Assembly: GCA_021802165.1 (NCBI GenBank)
Contig: JAKAAU010000115.1
Span: 1 to 5,102, forward strand
Direction: 5' to 3'
From: Thermoplasmata archaeon
Lineage (GTDB): Archaea > Thermoplasmatota > Thermoplasmata > Thermoplasmatales > Thermoplasmataceae
Length of the DNA stretch: 5,102 bases
In this document: positions 1 through 5,102 of the stretch, one piece after another
How positions within the stretch are numbered: position 1 is the stretch's first letter
Layout of the letters: each line of letters opens with the position of its first letter
Notes under the pieces: generated by a model
What the model was told of the DNA's origin: nothing
What the model saw: the letters and a program-made list of their open reading frames with translations, nothing else
Database searches by the model: none
Position numbers and translations under genes: made by a program

Positions 1-26
1 TATAGAGTAATGGAAAATACTATGAG

Positions 27-842
27 ATGGCACCAATGCTTGAATTGCAGGAAAGTGATCTGGAAAAGGATTTTTATTCCCTTTACGATAAAATTATAAA
101 TCTAAAACCAGATGAAAGATATTCCATAGAACCTGAAAATCCGAAATACGGTGTACCCATTCCAAATATGCGGTCGGTCAGAGATTTTTATGCCTTTGAG
201 GATCACGTAAAAAATGCTAGAAGAAATAAAGGACTGGAAATGATAAAGGAATGGTATGATTTTCCAGTATTCTATTTTTCATGTACTCCAAATGTATATC
301 CATCAGGATATGACATAAAATACCCTGAAAAAAGCAGGGCTTTTGATTATGAAATGGAGGTTGCCGCCGTGATAGGCAAGAAAATAATTGATTGCCATGA
401 AAACTGTATGGAATCCGTATTCGGGTTTTTAATAATGAATGACTGGAGCCTGAGAGATATTCAGAAAGAGGAAATGAAGGTAATGCTTGGTCCAGCAAAG
501 GGAAAGGATTATGCCACATCATTTGGGCCATTTCTTGTTACCAGGGATGAAATCATGAAGGGTTTTAAAAATGGAAAAATCAATATAGAGTTAAAGGGAT
601 ATATTAATGGAAAATTGTATTCACAGGATAATTTAAAAAACATCTATTTCGATTTCAATGACCTTCTGGAGCGAGCTTCAGAATCAGTACCACTGCTTCC
701 AGGGGATGTAATTGGAAGTGGAACATTTGGCACTGGATGCATACTGGAACTTGGCCCGGAAAAATACGGCTGGCTCAAAACCGGTGATGAAGTAAGACTG
801 GAATCTCCACAGCTTGGTAATCTTGTAAACAGGGTGGTGTAA
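27..842 (+). CDS. fahA: Fumarylacetoacetase-family hydrolase, possibly N-terminally truncated
   Basis: Predicted to hydrolyse fumarylacetoacetate to fumarate and acetoacetate, the last step of tyrosine breakdown, in the cytoplasm. Over 271 residues it keeps the active site of mammalian FAH in order: D53, Y55 and H60 (RDFYAFEDH; mouse D126, Y128, H133), E109 and E111 (DYEMEV; mouse E199, E201), D139, R143 and Q146 (NDWSLRDIQ; mouse D233, R237, Q240), K160 (LGPAKGK; mouse K253), T233 (GSGTFG) and E241 (CILELG). The mouse numbers are recalled, and the motif spacings agree with them. The complete set favours a true fumarylacetoacetase over other members of the superfamily. The stop codon directly abuts the start of the homogentisate dioxygenase gene. 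ATG 27 is the first possible in-frame start; ATG 36 is an alternative. An in-frame TAG lies at 3-5, yet the codons after it read SNGKYYEM, typical of the family's N-terminal strand, so the real 5' end may lie upstream in another frame. The core is certain; the start is not. Confidence 0.88.
   Translation: MAPMLELQESDLEKDFYSLYDKIINLKPDERYSIEPENPKYGVPIPNMRSVRDFYAFEDHVKNARRNKGLEMIKEWYDFPVFYFSCTPNVYPSGYDIKYPEKSRAFDYEMEVAAVIGKKIIDCHENCMESVFGFLIMNDWSLRDIQKEEMKVMLGPAKGKDYATSFGPFLVTRDEIMKGFKNGKINIELKGYINGKLYSQDNLKNIYFDFNDLLERASESVPLLPGDVIGSGTFGTGCILELGPEKYGWLKTGDEVRLESPQLGNLVNRVV
833..839 (+). promoter_or_regulatory. Candidate ribosome binding site of hmgA inside the end of fahA
   Basis: GGTGGTG lies in the last codons of the hydrolase gene, 3 to 6 bases before the hmgA ATG at 843. 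GGTG matches part of the archaeal anti-Shine-Dalgarno complement (GGAGGTGAT). It fits the second gene of an operon, where leaderless initiation cannot be used. The match is short, and translational coupling across TAAATG may be enough on its own. Confidence 0.35.
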
Positions 843-1985
843 ATGGTTTATTATGTAAGAAGAGGAAAGGTGCCTGAACAGCGCCATACCTATGATAATA
901 GGTTAAATATTCCCAAAGAGGAACTATTCGGATTGAATGCTTTTGATGGAAAATATTCTTTGCTGTACCACAGGTATGATCCTGCAGAGGTAGAAAACAC
1001 ATCTGTTGAATACAGGGAAAAACTGTCCGCTATGGATTTAATGGAGCACAGGCACCTAAAAACAGGATCCCTGAATAAACTTGACAATTTTTATACAGGT
1101 AGGCAAATTCTGTTTTTCAATGATACAACAGGCACAGGCATAATTGACACCGATGAAACACCCTATGAGTATTTCAGAAATGCCCTATGTGATGAGGTAT
1201 TTTACGTGCAGTCAGGCAAAGGGTCTATAGAATCTCCATTTGGCACGCTAAGATTCAGAAAGGGTGACTTTATATACATTCCAAAGGGAACAACTTACCG
1301 AGCAGTAATGAATGAAAGGTCATTTTTCTTTTTCACTATTTCAAGTGACCATATTGACATACCCAGTCAGTATATGAACAGATATGGTCAGATAAAGGAA
1401 GGCATGCCTTATTACACAAGAGATATAGAAATACCTGAATTTCATGAAAACAGTGATGGTGAAGGAGAATATCACGTAATAGTAGATTATGGAAGCTACT
1501 ATCTGAAGATAACAAGAAAATATCCAGTAAATGATCTGGAGGGCTATGATGGGTATCTTTATCCTTTCACAATAAATATTGACAGATTCGCACCCATAGT
1601 GGGAAAACTGCATATGCCACCACCGGTACACACTGTATTTGAATCCAAACATTTTATGATAGGTGCTTTTCTGCCAAGGCTATTCGATTACCACGAACGG
1701 GCAATACCAGTACCATATTACCATAATAACATTGATTCAGATGAACTTATTTTCTATTCCTCTGGCAATTTTATGAGTAGAAAGGGTGTTGGTGAGAAAT
1801 CAATAACAATGCATGTACACGGCATGACACACGGGCCTCAACCAGGTGTTGTGGAAAACAGCATTGGAGCAAAGAAGACAGATGAAGTAGCAATTATGGT
1901 TGAATCATATAAATGGTTATTGCCTACTGAAAAGGCTGAATCAATAAAGGACAAAAATTATCAGTTTTCATGGAAACCAGAGTGA
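843..1985 (+). CDS. hmgA: Homogentisate 1,2-dioxygenase
   Basis: Fe(II) enzyme that opens the homogentisate ring with O2 to give maleylacetoacetate, the committed ring-cleavage step of tyrosine breakdown; cytoplasmic. At 380 residues it belongs to the shorter archaeal/bacterial branch (human HGD is about 445). The opening MVYYVRRGKVPEQRHT is typical of that branch. A first cupin-like barrel spans about 115-155 (CDEVFYVQSGKG, then RKGDFIYIPKGT). The C-terminal cupin carries the active site. H257 in HMPPPVHTV aligns with human catalytic H292. H294 and E301 in PYYHNNIDSDE match human ligands H335 and E341, and H330 in HVHGMTHGP matches ligand H371. The human numbers are recalled. The gene starts at the base after the hydrolase stop, so the two are surely co-transcribed and act in consecutive parts of one pathway. 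It is followed by a short T-rich spacer and a convergent gene. Identification is firm. Confidence 0.95.
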   Translation: MVYYVRRGKVPEQRHTYDNRLNIPKEELFGLNAFDGKYSLLYHRYDPAEVENTSVEYREKLSAMDLMEHRHLKTGSLNKLDNFYTGRQILFFNDTTGTGIIDTDETPYEYFRNALCDEVFYVQSGKGSIESPFGTLRFRKGDFIYIPKGTTYRAVMNERSFFFFTISSDHIDIPSQYMNRYGQIKEGMPYYTRDIEIPEFHENSDGEGEYHVIVDYGSYYLKITRKYPVNDLEGYDGYLYPFTINIDRFAPIVGKLHMPPPVHTVFESKHFMIGAFLPRLFDYHERAIPVPYYHNNIDSDELIFYSSGNFMSRKGVGEKSITMHVHGMTHGPQPGVVENSIGAKKTDEVAIMVESYKWLLPTEKAESIKDKNYQFSWKPE

Positions 1986-2000
1986 GATTAATACCTATAA

Positions 2001-2010
2001 AATTTTTTAT
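2001..2010 (+). terminator. Oligo-T terminator after hmgA
   Basis: The 42-base spacer between two converging genes contains TTTTTT at 2003-2008, 18 bases after the hmgA stop, with no clear hairpin before it. Archaeal RNA polymerase terminates on such T runs without a stem-loop. The spacer is AT-rich on both strands, so it may also end the opposing transcript. Supported only by position and base composition. Confidence 0.4.
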
Positions 2011-2027
2011 TATTCTATTAAGAAAAT

Positions 2028-2699
2028 TTATTTTTTCTCAGACAATCCAAGCCAGAATTTTTCTTCCAGGTCAAGAATTCCCTTCGCACTATCTATGAAT
2101 TTATCCTTCTGGTCATTACTATGTACTCCTATAACATTCTCCATGGCATCCTCATGTGTTGACTCTAATTCCCTGTGGAATGTAAAATAAAGCATGTCCA
2201 TGTCGTTATATTTCCGTTCCTTCATTATTTTCAATCCGGGCAATAATTTGTCCCACATTGGTATGGCCATATTCTCCAGGGCAAATTCTGCACCTAATGC
2301 ATTTGCGTGATCTGATGAGAAATATCTCCTCATGCCGTCAAGCCATGCTTTAGTGGTTGGTAACTGTTCCCTTTTAACCAGTTCCTCGGGCTTTAATTCT
2401 ATGGACCTTAAATATCTCCTGTAAAGCAGTTCATGCCTCTTTCCTGAATCTCCACTTCCCAGCTCAGATACAAGGATCCCGGTGAGTTCATAGGCGTCCT
2501 CTTCATTTTCAGTGCTCACCAACAACTGTGCCAGAATTTCCGGCCATTCCCTCGTAAAATGATAAAACTCAATAGAAAATCGTCTAAATTCCTCATCGGT
2601 TATATCTCCTGTGGAAAATCTGTTAATAAAATTATTGTTCGTGGCTGGATGACTCTTTACTACTTTTTTTATTTCTCCATAAAAATCCGATTGCTGCAT
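2028..2699 (-). CDS. Heme-oxygenase-fold diiron protein (TenA/PqqC/CADD-like, iron-containing redox enzyme family)
   Basis: All-helical cytoplasmic protein of 223 residues, a normal length for the heme-oxygenase-like diiron oxidase/oxygenase group. Candidate metal ligands appear in the family order: E79 and H89 (SELGSGDSGKRHELL, E-x9-H), E138 or E142 (GAEFALEN), then H175, E179 and H182 (HRELESTH, H-x3-E-x2-H, like H-x3-D-x2-H of CADD). Known relatives use O2 on amino acids, fatty acids or their own side chains, so the substrate here cannot be read from sequence. CADD makes p-aminobenzoate from its own tyrosine (Tyr27), but the matching position here appears to be I25, which argues against that job. 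The gene converges on hmgA with a 42-base gap and has its own promoter, so a link to tyrosine breakdown is suggested only by proximity. The start ATG (complement of 2697-2699) fits a leaderless mRNA. Homologues are often annotated as PqqC or TenA, which over-claims. Fold assignment is strong; function is unknown. Confidence 0.82.
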   Translation of the reverse strand: MQQSDFYGEIKKVVKSHPATNNNFINRFSTGDITDEEFRRFSIEFYHFTREWPEILAQLLVSTENEEDAYELTGILVSELGSGDSGKRHELLYRRYLRSIELKPEELVKREQLPTTKAWLDGMRRYFSSDHANALGAEFALENMAIPMWDKLLPGLKIMKERKYNDMDMLYFTFHRELESTHEDAMENVIGVHSNDQKDKFIDSAKGILDLEEKFWLGLSEKK

Positions 2700-2717
2700 A
2701 TATTATTTAATAATTAA

Positions 2718-2734
2718 CTATATATAACTTTTTT
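2718..2734 (-). promoter_or_regulatory. BRE/TATA promoter of the diiron-protein gene, leaderless
   Basis: Read on the minus strand, AAAAAAG is followed by TTATATATAG, a purine-rich BRE and a TATA box. The box centre, near 2723, is about 25 bases before the ATG whose first base is 2699. The expected transcription start therefore falls at or within a base or two of the start codon. No Shine-Dalgarno sequence is present in between, as is common for first genes in Thermoplasmatales. Confidence 0.6.
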
Positions 2735-2937
2735 GAAACAACCATATATACAATCTTAATTATATAATTTATTGTATTTCATGCCATAGTGTTTTTTGCA
2801 TTAATATATACTGTTAATTTGGATCAGATAGATTATACAGGATCAACTGAAAACTAAAGAGCTTAACTTTATTATTCTTTAAAACAGTGCATTACCATTT
2901 TAAAAGTGTTTAAATTTTTCTCCTTTTAATTTTTAAA
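2735..2937. other. AT-rich spacer without a recognisable gene
   Basis: No reading frame of protein-like character was seen on either strand. It contains several TATA-like runs (for example 2743-2750 and 2760-2770). GGATCA occurs twice, 19 bases apart (2821-2826 and 2840-2845). An imperfect inverted repeat has arms 2905-2914 (AGTGTTTAAA) and 2932-2942 (TTTAAATCACT). In sequence this AT-rich such repeats arise easily by chance. The stretch lies downstream of the antitoxin remnant in its reading direction and could be the eroded site of its partner, but nothing in it shows that. Confidence 0.5.
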
Positions 2938-2977
2938 TCACTCTGAAGATGTTAATATTGCCATTTAAAAATTAGTG
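2891..2977. repeat. Imperfect short direct repeat around the antitoxin remnant's end
   Basis: ATTACCATTTTAAAAGTG at 2891-2908 resembles the 21-base stretch 2957-2977, which begins ATTGCCATTTAAAA and ends AGTG. They differ by one substitution and a few extra bases in the A/T run. The second copy spans the stop of the antitoxin remnant and the next ATG on the minus strand. It may be a small duplication or operator-like sites, but low complexity makes chance a real alternative. Confidence 0.25.
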
Positions 2978-3170
2978 CCTGTCTATTTCATTATATGTCT
3001 TTTTATATACCTCTCCCCTGATTTCTTCTATAGGAATATCTTTTAAGCTTTCTCCAATTTTAATTAAATCTTCAACCGGATTATCTGGCATACTGAATAG
3101 AACAATTCTATCTTTTCTTTGGGATATATATCTTCCCAGTTTCTTCCATTTTTAGTATTGAATGTAACAT
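2972..3170 (-). pseudogene. Decayed AbrB/SpoVT-type (VapB-like) antitoxin gene
   Basis: An intact protein of this type is a small DNA-binding antitoxin that neutralises a partner toxin (often a VapC PIN-domain RNase) and represses its own operon. Read on the minus strand from ATG at 3168-3170, the first 19 codons give MLHSILKMEETGKIYIPKK, matching the swapped-hairpin start of AbrB proteins (G-R/K-I-x-I-P-K). This frame ends at TAG (3108-3110). One base over, a second frame continues from about 3115 as KDRIVLFSMPDNPVEDLIK and ends EEIRGEVYKKTYNEIDRH before TAA at 2972-2974. That resembles the second strand and the acidic toxin-binding tail of archaeal AbrB antitoxins. The stretch expected between IPK and the second strand (about ten residues, R-x-x-LGI-x-x-GD) is absent, so an internal deletion that is not a multiple of three fits better than a simple frameshift. 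A 39-codon frame from ATG 3091 remains but lacks the DNA-binding half. The family is inferred from motif memory. Confidence 0.5.
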
Positions 3171-3439
3171 ATATTGTTATTATTTATATAGCCTATAATT
3201 TTTGTGTATAAAAGGTGACAACTGTGAATATTTTGAAAGTGAGAAACAATTCAAAACAGGGAAAAATAATCCAGGAACGCATATAAAAAATCCATAGACC
3301 TATTAATGAACATGTAGAGAATACTTCTTAAAGGGAAAATGCATGGAACCTACATATTCCAAAGAATTGGCAAACTGCCTGGTATATTGAAAAATGCAGC
3401 AGTGTATAATCAAGTATTAATAGGAATTTGAATTATAAA
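3171..3439. other. Spacer with short, doubtful reading frames
   Basis: No convincing gene. A TATA-like GTATAAAAGG lies at 3206-3215 on the plus strand but is not followed by a gene at promoter distance. Two small plus-strand frames occur. GTG 3215 to TAA 3286 (23 residues, VTTVNILKVRNNSKQGKIIQ and three more) faintly resembles the N-terminus of some transposases. ATG 3339 to TGA 3431 (30 residues, including YIFQRIGKLPGILKNAAVYN) matches nothing I recognise. Both lack a clear ribosome site, and the second ends 8 bases before the peptidase ATG. They may be relics of an old insertion or chance frames. Confidence 0.45.
3404..3411 (+). promoter_or_regulatory. Possible TATA box of the S9 peptidase gene
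   Basis: GTATAATC lies about 30 to 36 bases before ATG 3440, which would place the transcription start a few bases ahead of the start codon. No good Shine-Dalgarno sequence lies near the ATG (AGGA at 3422-3425 is about 14 bases away), so a leaderless or near-leaderless mRNA is likely. The box is weaker than the one for the diiron-protein gene, and AT-rich surroundings make false matches easy. Confidence 0.25.
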
Positions 3440-5102
3440 ATGATGGAAGACCATAAGATAGAGGATTTACTGGTATTAAAAAATATTGAAAAGGTTATAG
3501 TTGACAGTACAGGAAATAAAGTTGCAGCACTTGTAACTTGTATTTACAGGGAGTATAAGAAAAAAGAATTCCATAAATATATTTACATATACAACGAGGA
3601 TTTTACCTTAGACCACATAATAGAGGGAATGGATATAGTGTCAATTGATTTTTCCAATGATGGCAGGCTCCTTTATGCAGATAAAAAAGGATTGCATATA
3701 ACAGGATCCGGTGGGTCAGAGTTAAACATCAGCATTACAGGCAACATCCAGCAAGCTATGTGGATGAATGAAAAAATACTTTTCACTGCCAAAGTAAGTG
3801 AGAAAAAGGGAGCTGATGACGCCTATTTCTTCGAGGAAAATGAACCATTAAATGACCTGTACCTCCTGGATTTGACTGGAAGCATCAGGAAAATAACCAA
3901 AAATATCCATATATGGGAATTTGACACAGACGGAGAAAGCATATATGCAGTAACATCAGAGAAACCAATGGAAAGCTGCTGGTATAGCTCTAAAATTTCA
4001 AGGATAAATGTGGATGGTACGGTTGAAATGATTTATGATCCAGATTTCCGTGAACTTGGAAAGATAAAAGTCCATAAAAACAGAGTAGCTTTCCTTGAAT
4101 CCATAATGAGTGACAGGGGAGTAATATCCGGAGATATTATAGTAATAGAAAATGGGACGGTAAAGAATATCACAGAGGGTTCTGATTCTACATATTCCCA
4201 TATAGAGTTTTCTGGGGATTCTATGTATGCACTTGAAAACAAACAAGGTATATTTACTATAAGGAACCTTGATACAGAGAGCGAAATATGGAAAGGGACA
4301 GGAATAATATTTCCAGCATTTGCACCTGCGTTCTCAACCAATGGCAATATTTTTGCTTTTGCATATTCCAGTGAGAAGGAGGTAGCAGAAGTTGTTAAAA
4401 TTGAACCTGGCAAAAGAGTAAAATCTTCAATTAATGGGGAACTGCAAAAACTGAAGGCTTACCCTTCAGAAACGGTTCAATGGAAATCCACAGACGGCAA
4501 AGAAATCTATGGTTTTTTCAGGTCAGAAAGTCCGGATAATCCGCTGGTTGTTTACATACACGGAGGTCCCACATCATTCTCATATCCGGCATTTATAGAC
4601 AGAACTACTATGTTCCTTGGAGCCGGATTTTCTCTTTTTTTACCCAATTACAGGGGAAGCGTAGGAATGGGAAGGAAATATGCAGAATCTAACAGGGGTG
4701 ACATGGGAGGAATGGACTTCGAGGATGTGATAACAGGTGTAAATTATCTAAGGCAAGAGGGAAAGATAAAAACAGACAGAATTTACATAACAGGGGGTTC
4801 CTACGGTGGTTATATGTCTGCACTTGCCATAATGAAATCTGACATATTCAAAGCATCGGTATCACTTTTTGGAATTTCTGACTGGATCAGCTTTCATGGA
4901 GTGTCAAATCTCTATAACTGGGACAGGATTCATATGGATCAGAATCCCTATGATTTCCAAAAATATGATAAATTCTCTGCAATAAGAATGAAGCATGATG
5001 TCAAAACACCAATACTCCTCATGCATGGAATGGAAGACCCATATGTTCCTATTGGCCAATATTATGAATTCTACAGATTCCTGAAAGAAAACGGAAAAAA
5101 TG
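3440..5102 (+). CDS. S9-family serine peptidase (acylaminoacyl-peptidase/prolyl oligopeptidase type), 3' end cut by window
   Basis: Cytoplasmic oligopeptidase predicted to clear peptides or acylated N-terminal residues. The 554 visible residues run off the window; relatives are near 600, so roughly 40-60 residues are missing. Residues 1 to about 340 form the beta-propeller that screens substrates, with repeated strand pairs such as VSIDFSNDGRLLYA and DLYLLDLTG. The alpha/beta-hydrolase domain begins near 347 (QWKSTDGKEIYGFF). It has the oxyanion motif HGGP at 374-377, NYRGSVGMGRKYAE, the nucleophile S454 in GGSYGGYM, and the acid D533 in HGMEDPYVPI. The catalytic histidine is expected about 30-35 residues after D533, beyond the window. 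No signal peptide or membrane segment is visible. ATG 3440 and ATG 3443 are adjacent and either may start the gene; an in-frame TAA lies at 3407-3409. Nothing in the context links it to the homogentisate genes beyond general peptide and amino-acid use. The exact S9 subfamily is open. Confidence 0.92.
   Translation, partial: MMEDHKIEDLLVLKNIEKVIVDSTGNKVAALVTCIYREYKKKEFHKYIYIYNEDFTLDHIIEGMDIVSIDFSNDGRLLYADKKGLHITGSGGSELNISITGNIQQAMWMNEKILFTAKVSEKKGADDAYFFEENEPLNDLYLLDLTGSIRKITKNIHIWEFDTDGESIYAVTSEKPMESCWYSSKISRINVDGTVEMIYDPDFRELGKIKVHKNRVAFLESIMSDRGVISGDIIVIENGTVKNITEGSDSTYSHIEFSGDSMYALENKQGIFTIRNLDTESEIWKGTGIIFPAFAPAFSTNGNIFAFAYSSEKEVAEVVKIEPGKRVKSSINGELQKLKAYPSETVQWKSTDGKEIYGFFRSESPDNPLVVYIHGGPTSFSYPAFIDRTTMFLGAGFSLFLPNYRGSVGMGRKYAESNRGDMGGMDFEDVITGVNYLRQEGKIKTDRIYITGGSYGGYMSALAIMKSDIFKASVSLFGISDWISFHGVSNLYNWDRIHMDQNPYDFQKYDKFSAIRMKHDVKTPILLMHGMEDPYVPIGQYYEFYRFLKENGKN

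Noticed and set aside
10..98. Frame starting at ATG 10 on the plus strand (MENTMRWHQCLNCRK...)
   Set aside because: It runs in a different frame over the start of the well-conserved hydrolase gene, is only about 29 codons long, and its composition is not protein-like. The CxxC is a chance effect.
217..531. Minus-strand open frame of 104 codons inside the hydrolase gene
   Set aside because: It is antisense to a gene with all catalytic residues conserved and has no similarity to known proteins. The minus-strand frames at 684-887, 775-1002, 890-1087 and 1341-1652 are rejected for the same reason.
2028..2699. Assignment of the diiron-type protein as a p-aminobenzoate synthase (CADD) that would use tyrosine chemistry next to tyrosine catabolism
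   Set aside because: The self-sacrificed tyrosine of CADD appears to be replaced by I25, and the lysine partner is offset by one position (K151). Metal ligands alone do not support that specific function.
2821..2845. GGATCA repeated 19 bases apart as an operator
   Set aside because: There are only two six-base copies in AT-rich spacer, with no gene start at a fitting distance.
2905..2942. Imperfect inverted repeat as a structured RNA or terminator hairpin
   Set aside because: The arms are almost all A/T with a bulge and an 17-base loop, giving little stability, and no gene on either strand ends next to it.
2700..3439. CRISPR array, tRNA or other RNA gene in the gap
   Set aside because: No regular repeat-spacer pattern, no cloverleaf with a T-loop motif, and no GC-rich island, which in a low-GC archaeon usually marks structured RNA.
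3998..4413. Minus-strand open frames of 82 and 126 codons inside the peptidase gene
   Set aside because: They lie opposite the propeller part of a clear S9 peptidase, overlap each other, and show no recognisable domain.

Overview
The window looks like a piece of a low-GC, acidophilic archaeal chromosome, most likely from the Thermoplasmatales (Ferroplasma, Acidiplasma, Cuniculiplasma or Picrophilus type). This rests on codon use (arginine mostly AGG/AGA, isoleucine often ATA), AT-rich spacers, a BRE/TATA-like promoter placed for leaderless transcription, and protein types common in that order. The genus is an inference.

Positions 1-1985 (+) carry two tightly coupled genes of aerobic tyrosine/phenylalanine breakdown: a fumarylacetoacetase-family hydrolase, followed with no spacer (TAA then ATG) by homogentisate 1,2-dioxygenase. 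The dioxygenase opens the homogentisate ring to maleylacetoacetate. After isomerisation by an enzyme not in this window, the hydrolase cleaves fumarylacetoacetate to fumarate and acetoacetate. Both proteins keep the catalytic and metal-binding residues expected of true enzymes. The 5' end of the hydrolase gene is suspicious, because an in-frame TAG at 3-5 sits just ahead of codons that still look like coding sequence.

Positions 2028-2699 (-) hold a convergent gene for a heme-oxygenase-fold (TenA/PqqC/CADD-like) protein with a full set of candidate diiron ligands and unknown substrate. A BRE/TATA-like element lies directly upstream at the spacing expected for a leaderless mRNA.

Positions 2700-3439 have no intact gene. 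On the minus strand, 2972-3170 holds what looks like a decayed AbrB-type antitoxin gene: its beginning and end are recognisable in two different frames and the middle is lost. A very short following reading frame might be the stub of its toxin. The rest is AT-rich spacer with short imperfect repeats.

Positions 3440-5102 (+) hold most of an S9-family serine peptidase (acylaminoacyl-peptidase/prolyl oligopeptidase type). The N-terminal propeller, oxyanion motif, nucleophile serine and catalytic aspartate are present, and the catalytic histidine lies beyond the window end.

I see no clearly new multi-gene system. The points most worth a second look are the possible frameshift in the hydrolase gene, the antitoxin remnant, and the orphan diiron-type enzyme beside the homogentisate genes.
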